A stretch of 64,000 bases of DNA, taken from Litoditis marina (taxonomy: Eukaryota; Nematoda; Chromadorea; Rhabditida; Rhabditidae). Below, in pieces: positions 34,801 through 64,000 of the stretch (position 1 is its first letter; each line of letters opens with the position of its first letter). The stretch is from contig OZ038433.1 of NCBI GenBank assembly GCA_964036275.1, positions 11,089,446 through 11,153,445 of the forward strand, given 5' to 3'. The notes beneath the pieces are model-generated. The model had not been told where the DNA came from, made no database searches, and worked only from the letters and a program-made list of their open reading frames with translations. Position numbers and translations under genes: made by a program.

Positions 34801-36444
34801 ACCAATAACCAACCTCTCTCACAGCCGGCTGATTGTAGAAATCGATATCCGTTGAGTCGGTTCGCTCATGGATGAACATCTCGTTAACCTCGTGTTTCTT
34901 CAAAAAAGCGTTGAACTCGACAGGAGTGCATCTGATGTTACCACTTAGGTCCAATTGTGAAATGGTGGCCTTCCTGCCACGGAACAAATCAGCACAATCG
35001 GCGTTGGCGAGGTCGTGCTGGAAGAGAGAAAATATAATTTTTTTTACGCCGATTGCCAAAGCAAAACCACAAAGTGTTGAGAATAAGTTTCAAATAGGAG
35101 CGGGATTCTATTTTAAAGAAGAATACGCGTTTTTAAACGCAGGAAACTTGAACATTTGAAACAGCTTGTCTACTTACTAGTCTCCTAGTTCTAAATCTGA
35201 TGCTCAAAAGTTTCAGCTTATATATGCAACATGAAAAAGGACCAACCATTATCAGGACGTTGATGATGATCTTGCACTGCATAGGAATCTGATTTAGAGA
35301 AACTAAAGCCTCCTCCCGGCCAAACAACTGATCGACAACCTGAAAAAAAACTCTCTTGAAACAAGAACTTTTTCGTGTTATATAAGAGTAATGTACAATT
35401 GCCCCTCCCCACCCTTGATGGAAAATAGGTTGAGGGGAGGGGCGACTGTACATTTCTCATTTTCTGCAGGCACCCCCATTTTTGTTGTGGGTAGTTATTG
35501 GTTAATATACAAGTTGTACAATGCCTCAGGTCCTGGAGTAATAAAATAATAGCACAACCGTAAAAAATTCTGCCACCCAGACCCACGTAAAGACAAAATT
35601 TAAGCGTCCCCCCCCCAGAGGGGGTGGGGGGTATTTACATTGTAATATTGTATGTATTCCTCTACAGGAGCAATAATCTCTATAGGAAGAACGCGATTGA
35701 TTCACAGACAAACAAAATTTCATATAAACATTTCGTGACAAAACTTACATTAACTTTAAGATCAGGATTGTTGGGACTGTAAATCATTTCATCCATATAT
35801 ACATTAGGTACGAAGCCGCAGTTTTCGCACATTTCCATGGCTACTTTAGAACATCTTTTGAGACGGATAAAAGACTGTAGATTTATCTGAAATTTGAAAA
35901 CTATTCAAACTATATCTATGCAGTGCAATTAGTCACAACTCACACTAGACCATATACACCAGCCGACTTTTTCCGATTTTTTTTTGAAAAATCGGGGCAA
36001 AAAAATTGGGGTCTTGACCAAATACACGTTTACTCGAAGAAGTTGGTAGGGGGAACCCTAATGTGAAGAATCAGGTCTCATGGAAAGAGAGCCGCTGACA
36101 AAAGTCAGCTGGTGTATGGGATAGATATGAATATGGGAAGCAACAACAAATCTACTCTTCCTCTCTTCCCACCAGCGTACCAGCCATCTGATTTCAATAC
36201 AGCAATCAAGCCAGACTCGCACCGAATGGTGAAAACATTACCTAAATTAAATAGCTAACAGGATTTGAATAGTTCCGTTCAAGTTTGAAGAAACAGATAG
36301 CCAACTGAATAAACCACTAAATTTAGTGGGTTCTTCAGTCCTTGGACAACTCACCTGCTTTATAATCATATAACGGAGGTCGTAGGGCAAACGCATGAAT
36401 TCTTCCCTTTCATTCGTTACTGGCATAAACTCCGAGTCACACAT
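31883..36444 (-). CDS. F-box-like protein, paralogue 3
   Basis: Six exons on the minus strand, all phase 0: 36355-36444, 35749-35886, 35247-35339, 34814-35017, 33250-33372 and 31883-32185, giving 316 aa. Same architecture as paralogues 1 and 2: LPYDLRYMIIKQ, then LQSFIRLKRCSKVAMEMC (F-box-like), GFVPNVYM, PVEFNAFLKK, YNQPAVRE, EWVNGSREIRN and TRADGRRLHV. Exons 4 and 5 of paralogue 1 are fused here into one (34814-35017), so an intron has been lost here or gained in the others. Two introns keep the GTTGGT donor. Appears intact and oriented against paralogue 2. Likely a SKP1-CUL1 substrate adaptor, by motif only. Confidence 0.78.
32210..32421. mobile_element. GGGTCGCGA-type MITE
   Basis: Left end CATAAAGGGGGGAGTCGCG, right end CCCTTGGCGGTGTATG. 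Flanks GTACGAACC (near 32202) and GTACGAACG (from 32422) match 8 of 9, suggesting a 9-bp target duplication. Adjoins the last intron acceptor of F-box paralogue 3. Confidence 0.6.
32750..33135. repeat. Foldback element with long C and G runs
   Basis: Contains CCCCCCCCCC followed at once by TTTGGGGGGG near 32830-32860, and several further G or C runs to 33120. Relative of 14935-15330. A related region at 33425-33640 lies beyond the neighbouring exon. Any ORFs here are artefacts of the runs. Confidence 0.55.
34124..34425 (+). repeat. 45-bp tandem repeat
   Basis: About six units containing TTAGGTGGTGGTAGTAA and TATATATCAACTCTGAGAAA. Period 45 bp, a multiple of three, so an open frame runs through it on both strands (NLGGGS-type repeats on the plus strand). 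It lies in an intron of paralogue 3 and is not a gene. Confidence 0.8.
34468..34700 (+). repeat. Repeat R, uninterrupted copy
   Basis: Matches 16697-16904 and its continuation after 20000. Shows the empty site (GTGTAATAAATATTT at 34671-34684) for composite element copy 2. Confidence 0.75.
35395..35640. repeat. Foldback element with C and G runs
   Basis: TTGCCCCTCCCC at left, GGGGAGGGGCGAC in the middle, CCCCCCCCC and GGGGTGGGGGG near 35610-35630. Same family as 14935-15330, in an intron of F-box paralogue 3. Confidence 0.5.
35950..36120. repeat. CACCAGCCGACTTTTT-type MITE
   Basis: Inverted ends ATACACCAGCCGAC (35952) and GTCAGCTGGTGTATG (36104). Relative of 6845-7053, in intron 1 of F-box paralogue 3. 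Confidence 0.55.
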
Positions 36445-38209
36445 TTTTCCGCTTTGGACTGAAAAAACTGAAAAGAATAAAATATAACGTCTGGATCAGA
36501 TGAACAACTCTTACTTTTTCAAGAAACTCATAGGATCACGACGCTTTAGCGTTTAAGTCATCATATAAGCTAGATCTAGTCTTTTTACAGGAATAAGAAA
36601 CAATTAATTTAATAAAAAAAGGCAAATCGGTTCAGTAGTTTTTCCAATAGTATAAAAGTTTGCAAAAATAATTGATGTTATTGCATTATATATTAAAATT
36701 GGTTCAAGGACCAATATTTTACCTTGTCCACCGTACTTCGACTGCGACAAATTCAAATTACTACTTAACTGGAGCGCGATTACCTACCAATTCCCCTATA
36801 CTTTTCGTATCGAAAAATAAAAAAATAAAACTTACAGAACGATTCAACTCAGCTGACTTTTAAACTGATTCCGACAAAGGAACTTAAATCGAGTAAATGG
36901 AACAATCTGAACGCCAGACCACCGATATCAATGGAAAATACATATCTACAAAATATCTAACATAACAAAATGCATTGATTTATTTGAATCTATTGTTATG
37001 ACCGAGCTGCTTTGCCTCGTTTAGATAGTGTTCAAAACATCACTATCGTTCAGATATCTGATTACTATAGTTTTCAGAACACCATCAGCCGGTTCACGTT
37101 TTATGCCTAATTAGGGGCCAATTCACTGAAGAACCGCGTCCTTCCCGAACCTCTAACCGCGAACCGGTCACTGGAGAACCGAACCGACTACGATTGGTTT
37201 GTTTAAAACATGATAAATGTCGGTCCGGTTGAAACGTTTCACTGGAGAACCAGTAAGTTTAGAATGTCGGTTCGGTTCTCGAGTGACCGGTTCGGTTCGG
37301 GAAGGACCCGGTTCTCCAGTGAATTCGCCCTAATTAGGTCCGAGCACAGAAGTATGCCACTGCGAAATCCGAATGCGTTCTCCTGCCAGTCGATTTTAAG
37401 CTGGATGCACTAAGGTAAACATACGTCCTAATTCAGCAAAAATCAAAATTATAAATCATAAATGTTCATTTTTTGCCAATAACGTAACATTAACAAGGTA
37501 ATAATTTCAACAATTGATAAAGGATCACAAAAGCGGAATCACTACATGTTCCTTGAACCAAAAGACAACATCCTAGGTATGGGGGGGGGGGGTTAAACTA
37601 CAAATATACAAAAACGAAAGAATACCTTGTTATCTTACAACACAAAACAGTTGGTTGCAAGTCATAGACTATCTTGCTTTCCCGTGATATCTAGCATAGC
37701 GTACGAGTAAAGAATACAAAAATCAATACAAACCAAAAACACATTGAAGCCTATGGAAAACTGTTTGCCACTAGCTAAAATGCAAAAACAAATCACATTT
37801 GAGATTCCCATATCGGGGCAAAAACGGAGTGGTAAACATTTTTCCATGACATACTAACAGACGAGATACGTAGAAGAGATTTACTCGTAAAAACACTACT
37901 CGCCTTAACCGGGCATAATAGATCCAAGCAAAATTCTGTTTAATAATCAATACTTCTCAAAAAGAGAACTTACGCTGTTCAACTTAGAGTGACACATTTT
38001 TGAGGAAGATTCGAAAGAACTACTTGAACTTCAATCTTTCAAGTACTGAGAAAATCGATAACAGAAATTCAGTTCAAAATTCCGCTATAAGAAAAAGTTA
38101 TTCCAGCAGATTAGAAAACCATCTAAATACACCAGTGAACCTATCCCCGCTCTCGAGAAGTACGATAGGATGTAGTTTGTCTACGATTAGTGTAGATTAC
38201 TGTAGCTGC
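36445..38209. other. Intergenic region between F-box paralogue 3 and ddb-1
   Basis: No gene found. It should hold the 5' region of F-box paralogue 3 and the 3' end of ddb-1. Apart from the MITE at 37116-37329 it is unremarkable AT-rich DNA with a short poly-G run near 37580. Confidence 0.5.
37116..37329. mobile_element. 214-bp palindromic MITE with 9-bp target duplication
   Basis: GGCCAATTCACTG at left, CAGTGAATTCGCC at right, with inverted GGTTCGGTTC-type arms. CTAATTAGG flanks both sides (37107-37115, 37330-37338). The termini (GGC.AATTC) match those of 25841-26094, although the interior differs. So this is a second subfamily mobilised by the same kind of enzyme. Confidence 0.85.
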
Positions 38210-58788
<20,579 letters not shown>

Positions 58789-59752
58789 TCTGCCTTAGCT
58801 TTCCACCAATAACAGATTCTTCTGGGTTTATATTCACTGTCTGAAACAAACAATCGAATGAACACACACTGAAAATTAATTTGCTCTTTTATTTCATCGA
58901 TGTGCAAAAACAACCATAGCATGAGGAAAATAGCGAAAATACTTAGTTGATAAGATTCCCAACACCAAATTCAGTTTTGTGTGTTGTGTTATAAATTTGA
59001 AAATGGTAATACGACCTGAAAAACGTGAACAAAACACTAATTCTTGCGTGCAAAGTGAACAAGCCTCAAATTCCTCACCAAATATGCGAACTTACTAGTA
59101 AAACTTGGATTGGATAATACACAATACAAAACGATATAATTTAAACATACAATGTAATGTATTTTTTTTTATTTTATAAAAACTGCGGCACGGCGACCAA
59201 AAATATTTGAATGTTTTATTCCAACGCGCGGGTTTATTGCTCGACGTTTACAGCGGTACGCTCAATATCACATCGTTGGACCAAATAGCTGTCGTCAGCA
59301 AAAGCGAGATAAACTTCAGAGATTTTTTTGGTAGAGTTCTAAATTTAAAATCTCATAATTTCCGTTGTTCCCACTGTTCTATGGTTTTTCGAGTTAGGAT
59401 GTCAAGTTAACAGGGATACCCCAGAAAACGGCCAACTAGTACGTTTCACTCCGTTCACTCCTAATATAGACTCACAGGTTGATTATAAATATTGAAAAAC
59501 AGTTCATTCAACGAATACGAAAATATTATCACAATTGTTCTGAAATTGTTAGATAGTCAACATACAATAATCGAAATACAACAGTACAAAGTAAAAAAAA
59601 AACACATTGAAAACACAAAGTACACGTAACGTTCGGTAATCTTCTAATGAAAGGTGAGAGTGAAAAGGCATAATACCGGACATCCTTTTTTACGAACTGT
59701 TATGTTAGTTCTTGGTGTATTTTTCACAATATTTCACTCTTCATCTCTTGCA

Positions 59753-60604
59753 CACAGTGATTCTATAACGACAAGTAAACTACTAGTGAACTCCTACCAC
59801 ACCCCTATTCTACTACTAGTAAACTAGTAGTTTTCTTGTAGTAATGTAGGCGTAGGGGAGGAGTTAAACTATAGTTCTACTCCTACCTAACTACTAGTGA
59901 GATGGTAGTCAGCTACTAGTTTATCTGTGGTAAAAGTCAATTTTGAAAAATAAAAATGAAATAAAAAAAATTATATTTTTTAGGATCATATATCTTCTAT
60001 AAGTAGTTACGTTATCCTCTATCGCATTACTCTGCTGTTTACCATGTTTTGCACCATCCGGGACTCGAACTCTCGAGCTCTCGCTTCTGAAGCGAGACAC
60101 TTACCACTGCGCCACGCTGCTGATGTCTGAGGGCGCGCCACAATCGTATACGATTACAGGCGCGCTTCACTGTTCAGCGCTCACTATGGAATAACGTGAA
60201 TGCGCCACGAGCCCCAACAAAAAACCTTACACTTAAGCTCGTTCTACAGTAGCACTAATTCGATAGAAATTTTCCCATATTATGAGTGTTCAGCACTTTC
60301 CTGCCTAGTTAGCGTACTACAGGTTTCTACCAGCCTACGAGTAAGTTACTACTAGCCTACGAGTAAGTTACTACTAACTGTCTACGTGCTCATAGTGCCT
60401 ACAAATCACTGTGATTTGAATTCTGTGGAGATAATGTATCGTAAAAAGACTAGTTTCAGACTGCCAAAATGCATTTTTTAATCTGACGTCTGTATTTACT
60501 ACTAGTTTTCTACCAGGATACCCCTACTCTACTACGAGAGTACTCCTCCTTTACTAGTACCACTAGTTTACTACGAGTTTACCAGTAGTCCCAGATTTCC
60601 TATG
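59753..60604 (-). mobile_element. tRNA-bearing CA...TG element, copy 4
   Basis: 852 bp, reverse orientation, CACAGTGATTCTATAACG to AGATTTCCTATG, flanked by GCA on both sides (59750-59752, 60605-60607). Very similar to copies 2 and 3, implying recent spread. Confidence 0.85.
60050..60120 (-). other. tRNA-like sequence inside element copy 4
   Basis: Minus strand, box A and box B present, anticodon stem CTCGC/GCGAG perfect, CAG at the anticodon position. Confidence 0.6.
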
Positions 60605-61050
60605 GCAACCTGTTACAAAAGAGCAGCGACCGTAATTTGTAAAATAAGTATCAACTAGAAAAACAACCCAGTTGAGTCAACTTGAAGTAAGTATTGTAGC
60701 TTTTTCACAATAAAGTTTAAGAAGTCTAAGATTGTTTGTATTGTTTTCATTATAGACAAATAGGGATCAAATGATAGAGAGCCAAAACAAAGTTGGGCAG
60801 TGAAAGTTAGTGTGAGATCACAAATTACGGCCATGACGGCTGAAAACAACTGCTTAGTATCAGATCAATAATCACATTTTCCACGTCAGAGTTAAAAATA
60901 CAACGTGACCATCACTGCGTTGTAGTTTGATTCACATGGACACCAACACTTTCGGATAACTGATCAAACTACAAACACATCAAAACAAGGTTTCCCAGAC
61001 TCTCATCTGATGAGAATCATCAAGATTGACGTTGAAAGTCAAACTACAAA

Positions 61051-63710
61051 CTACAGAAGGGCTTTTCTCTCCGAGAGTGTATCTTCAATCCACGTCAAAT
61101 ACGGCGCGACCATGGTGTAGATTCCGGGCTGATTTTTCTGGGCGCAGCCGTCGCCCCACGATATTACTCCGGCCAATACGTAACGACCTGGAACCTCAGA
61201 AATTATCCCATTTTAAGCGAATATCACCTATTTCAAGTTTTTATGCAAATACCACTATTTCACATCGTGATGTGACTCATAAACCTTGAAACTTGAACCA
61301 CGTACAAGAGCAAGATAGCATAGAGGTCCATGACGCCACAGACAGGTAGAGACAGTCTGCGTCTCTCTGATCTGCGCTCTCTCTCATCAAGGCTGCTACA
61401 AAAATGGTAGCTAATTGGCTGCCAATTGTCTGAGACGTTCAGACACTGCTAAAATGAAGTTCGGATACGATGTGTTTTCATTTCTTCTGTGTGCATCTCA
61501 ATAAATGGACTATTTTTTGGATTGTTGCAGAAAAATCGAAACACACTCCGAATCAACAAGTTCTAGAAAAATGCAGACATACTTTGCATGTGTTGTGGGT
61601 GCTATATTAACGAGAGTTTCTCGCGATGCAAGTTTTTGGGAAAGCAGTGAGAATTATACGTATTGATTGATCGCTCACCGTCATCCCCCTGACAGGCGTA
61701 GGGACCTCCGGAATCGCCTTGACAAGAGTCGACGCCGCCCTGGAATTCAAAAAAAGTTTCAACAAGCCAAAAGTGGTGAACGGTAGTTGAAAAATGAACA
61801 TAGGGTCAGAAACTTCCCTAGTTTAGGCTTTTTATTTCAACTTTTCTATGAATGATCGCACTTTTCTTGTACACCACCTATTATCATTTGAGATTTTTCG
61901 TCAGGTTTCAACTCTAAGTTTTTTTTCCATTCCATTAACACATTTGATGCTGAGTTATTTAGCTTGAGGAGCAACATTCTGTAGGTACACCACGGATAAT
62001 ATTGAGAACAATACAAAATCATTTGGTCTTCCAGCAGAACTGTTGGTTTCTTCAGAAAGTTTATCTGAGTCCTTCCAACCTCATGAAAAACGTGAGGTTG
62101 ACAGGATTTAGATAAATTGAGCATGAGCACCTCATCAGCTACTCGTGAACTTCATGTTGAAGCATAGCAATCAATAGAATCTCAAGAGAAGTTTGTCAGA
62201 TATTGCTCATAAGGTATCTCATGAGAGTTTTTGAGGGATTGCTACCGTACCAGTACTCACCTCCAAATAGCCGGCACAGAACACGGAACGACTCATCGAT
62301 TCATATATTTTAGAAGCTTCCAAACACGAATTTCGATCGATAATGGGAAGAACTGCCGCTTGTAGACGATGGGGATACTCTGGGAGATTGAATGTAGAAA
62401 GTAAACTGAACTGTTGGACAGAAAAATAATTCATTTCTGCTAAATCATTCATTACGGATCGTGAAAATTATACCTAACCCCAACCGAAAAAATGCCAAGT
62501 CATACTGTAGGAGTGTTTGTAGGAATGATGAGAACTATATCTAGCCCCATACTGCCCCATCCCGAGACGAACGACACATTTTTGTGTGTCATAGCTGAAA
62601 TTCCCTGGGTGCATTCAGAAAGCATCGGAAAATGTCAAATCATTTCATACTGTAGAATTCTCCGTAGGAATGATGTGGACTATACCTACTACTGTGCCCA
62701 GAAGAAATTTGTTTCATGTACGATGAATACCGCCTAGTAACGGAGTAAAGTAAATTAATAAATATGTAAATTGTAAAATAATACCCAGCCCCATACTGCC
62801 CCATCCCGAGACGACACATTTAGTGTCCGTGTCATAGCTGCAATTCCTCTACCAAATTGTAACATGGGAACAAGGAATCACAGTAGAATGGGAAAAGTGT
62901 CTTCTATAACATCAAATACTTAAACTAAAGTAGCAAGACTTTTCAGATCATCAAAAAAGAATATGAAAGAGGAAATCAATACCCAGCCCCATACTGCCCC
63001 ATCCAGAGACAACACATTTTGTGTCGGTGGCATAGCTGAAGTTTCTAGGAGGTAGACAAATCGGTTGGACATAGTCGGTCCAGTTGAAGCCCGGGGGTTC
63101 CACCTCCACTATCGTCAGGTCGTGGGCGAAGAGGTCTGGAAAACACCCTATGAAACTGAAAAACAAACAGAGAAGATTGGAGGAAATTATTTCGTAGTTG
63201 ATATGAGCAGTTGTTGTAGTTGGATAAAGGCAAATCTGTAGTCTGTTCTTTGAGCACGTAACGGAATCAAACTACATACACATCAGGTTGATACAAAATC
63301 TTGCTTCGCAAACATGCAAACCTTAGGAAACCTCAATGTTGTTCAAGGTTTCCATTTGAAAATGAGTTTTTTGTTTTGAACATGTAGACTATGAAGTTTG
63401 CGCAGGAATGATGAGAACTATTACTATACCTTCATAGAGTGGATAGAAAGTGAATCTAAGTGGTATTGCTCTCTGTTCGGTGCCCTCAGTTTTTTGCGTG
63501 CAGAACAGGCTTCAACTCAGATTTAGCCGTCCTTCCTATAGGGAATGACTACGTCTGAGCTGTAGTTTGATCTTTGATTTGCTTGACCTACCTTCATAGA
63601 GTGGATAGAATATAAAGCGTAAAGGTGTTGCTCGTTGCTCGGTGCCCTCAGTTATATTGGTATCCCAGTCACCGGCCACAATGTAGTACGACTGTGGTCG
63701 GGCATCTTCC
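61051..63710 (-). CDS. Trypsin-like serine protease (S1 family), 3' part
   Basis: Exons on the minus strand: 63592-63710, 62983-63135, 62261-62379, 61679-61739 and 61051-61187, joined in frame to a stop at 61051-61053. Sequence features in order: [27 protein letters not shown] with the catalytic Asp; [41 protein letters not shown] with the catalytic Ser; and [19 protein letters not shown]. The Asp six residues before the active Ser (S1 pocket) predicts cleavage after Arg or Lys. The His part and any signal peptide lie beyond the right edge, so the gene is incomplete here. Probably secreted. The acceptor of the 63710 exon (AAAG) is weak. Substrate unknown. Confidence 0.9.
62541..62610 (-). pseudogene. 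Exon-edge echo 2 of the protease exon 62983-63135
   Basis: The minus strand repeats the exon end (F-S-Y-D-T, then K-C-V-V with a small insertion, GGATGGGGCAGTATGGGGCTAG). It is frameshifted and its donor is lost. Confidence 0.75.
62785..62850 (-). pseudogene. Exon-edge echo 1 of the protease exon 62983-63135
   Basis: The minus strand encodes [21 protein letters not shown] in frame, followed by a GTATTA donor. It is almost the same as the end of the true exon, and could in principle act as an alternative exon. Confidence 0.75.
63430..63490 (-). pseudogene. Exon-edge echo of the protease exon 63592-63710
   Basis: The minus strand repeats the last ~20 codons of the exon (T-E-G-T-E-Q-R-A, then P-L-R-F, F-Y-P-L-Y-E) and a following donor GTATAG. 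In the downstream intron. Confidence 0.75.
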
Positions 63711-63773
63711 CTTTAAAACTAATTTTCAGATGAAAAGGTACCTAGTTAGCTCTAGCTGAGAAATTTTCTGGAA

Positions 63774-63880
63774 TAGAATAGAATAGAATAGAATAGAATA
63801 GAATAGAATAGATTTATTCGCGATTCAACACTTGACTCTCCACATTGTTGGATGTGGCACTCCGATTAGAGCAATAAAAG
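63774..63880 (+). mobile_element. Retroposon fragment with (GAATA)n tail
   Basis: Seven or more GAATA units, then GATTTATTCGCGATTCAACA and GTGGCACTCCGATTAGAGCAAT. The same body and pentamer tail occur in inverse orientation at about 40630-40725 (TCAATCGCGAATAAACATTC, then TATTCTATTC) and in part at about 55585-55655. The shared 3' end with a pentamer tail suggests a SINE or other non-LTR retroposon. Confidence 0.6.
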
Positions 63881-64000
63881 AAGCAAAATTTAGATGATGA
63901 AAAGGGTATTGTGACCCTGTTACGCGCACATAATGATTCATGCCTTGTACGATTGAATTGCGCTTTTTGATTAACTCTCCGAAACACACTTCTCTACATT

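Larger units (their letters stand above)
58789..61050. other. Intergenic region between ddb-1 and the protease gene
   Basis: Presumably holds the ddb-1 promoter near 58790-59200. A GGCAG acceptor lies 1 base before the ddb-1 start codon, so ddb-1 may be trans-spliced or have a 5' UTR intron. The main content is copy 4 of the tRNA-bearing element. No further gene seen. Confidence 0.5.

Overview
This is eukaryotic DNA, almost certainly from a nematode of the Caenorhabditis type. It is AT-rich, its genes are split into many short exons, introns end in TTTCAG-type acceptors, and the protein families are worm families. No tool was run; gene models come from reading splice sites and reading frames by eye, and repeats from visual matching.

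Layout: (1) 940-6788 (+), a MATH-BTB (bath-type) gene. (2) 10712-21547 (+), 22375-30492 (+, 3' end broken) and 31883-36444 (-), three paralogues of an F-box-like family of about 315 aa with the same exon plan. (3) 38210-58788 (-), a complete 31-exon DDB1 orthologue (ddb-1), which my exon set translates to 1132 aa. (4) 61051 to beyond 63710 (-), the 3' part of a trypsin-like serine protease running off the right edge. MATH-BTB, F-box and DDB1 proteins are the adaptor classes of CUL3, CUL1 and CUL4 ubiquitin ligases respectively, so five of the six genes are probable cullin-RING ligase adaptors.

Much of the rest is transposon. Elements whose ends I can define by target-site duplications (TSDs) are: a 2990-bp non-coding LTR retrotransposon (11833-14822, TSD AATAT); a 726-bp miniature LTR element (26126-26851, TSD ACTT) with unusual CG...CG LTR ends; four copies of an ~850-bp CA...TG element with 3-bp TSDs that carries a tRNA-like sequence; two copies of a 2.5-3.1 kb element built from 130-bp satellite units plus a large palindrome (8155-10682, 16905-19996), with a related empty site at 34674-34676; several palindromic MITE families with 9-bp TSDs; and a ~115-bp palindromic MITE flanked by TTAA.

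Two observations look most worth following. One is the tRNA-bearing element family, one copy of which sits in the last exon of the second F-box paralogue. The other is a repeated pattern of 'exon-edge echoes' in ddb-1 and the protease: short decayed copies of an exon edge with its splice site, lying in the adjoining intron.
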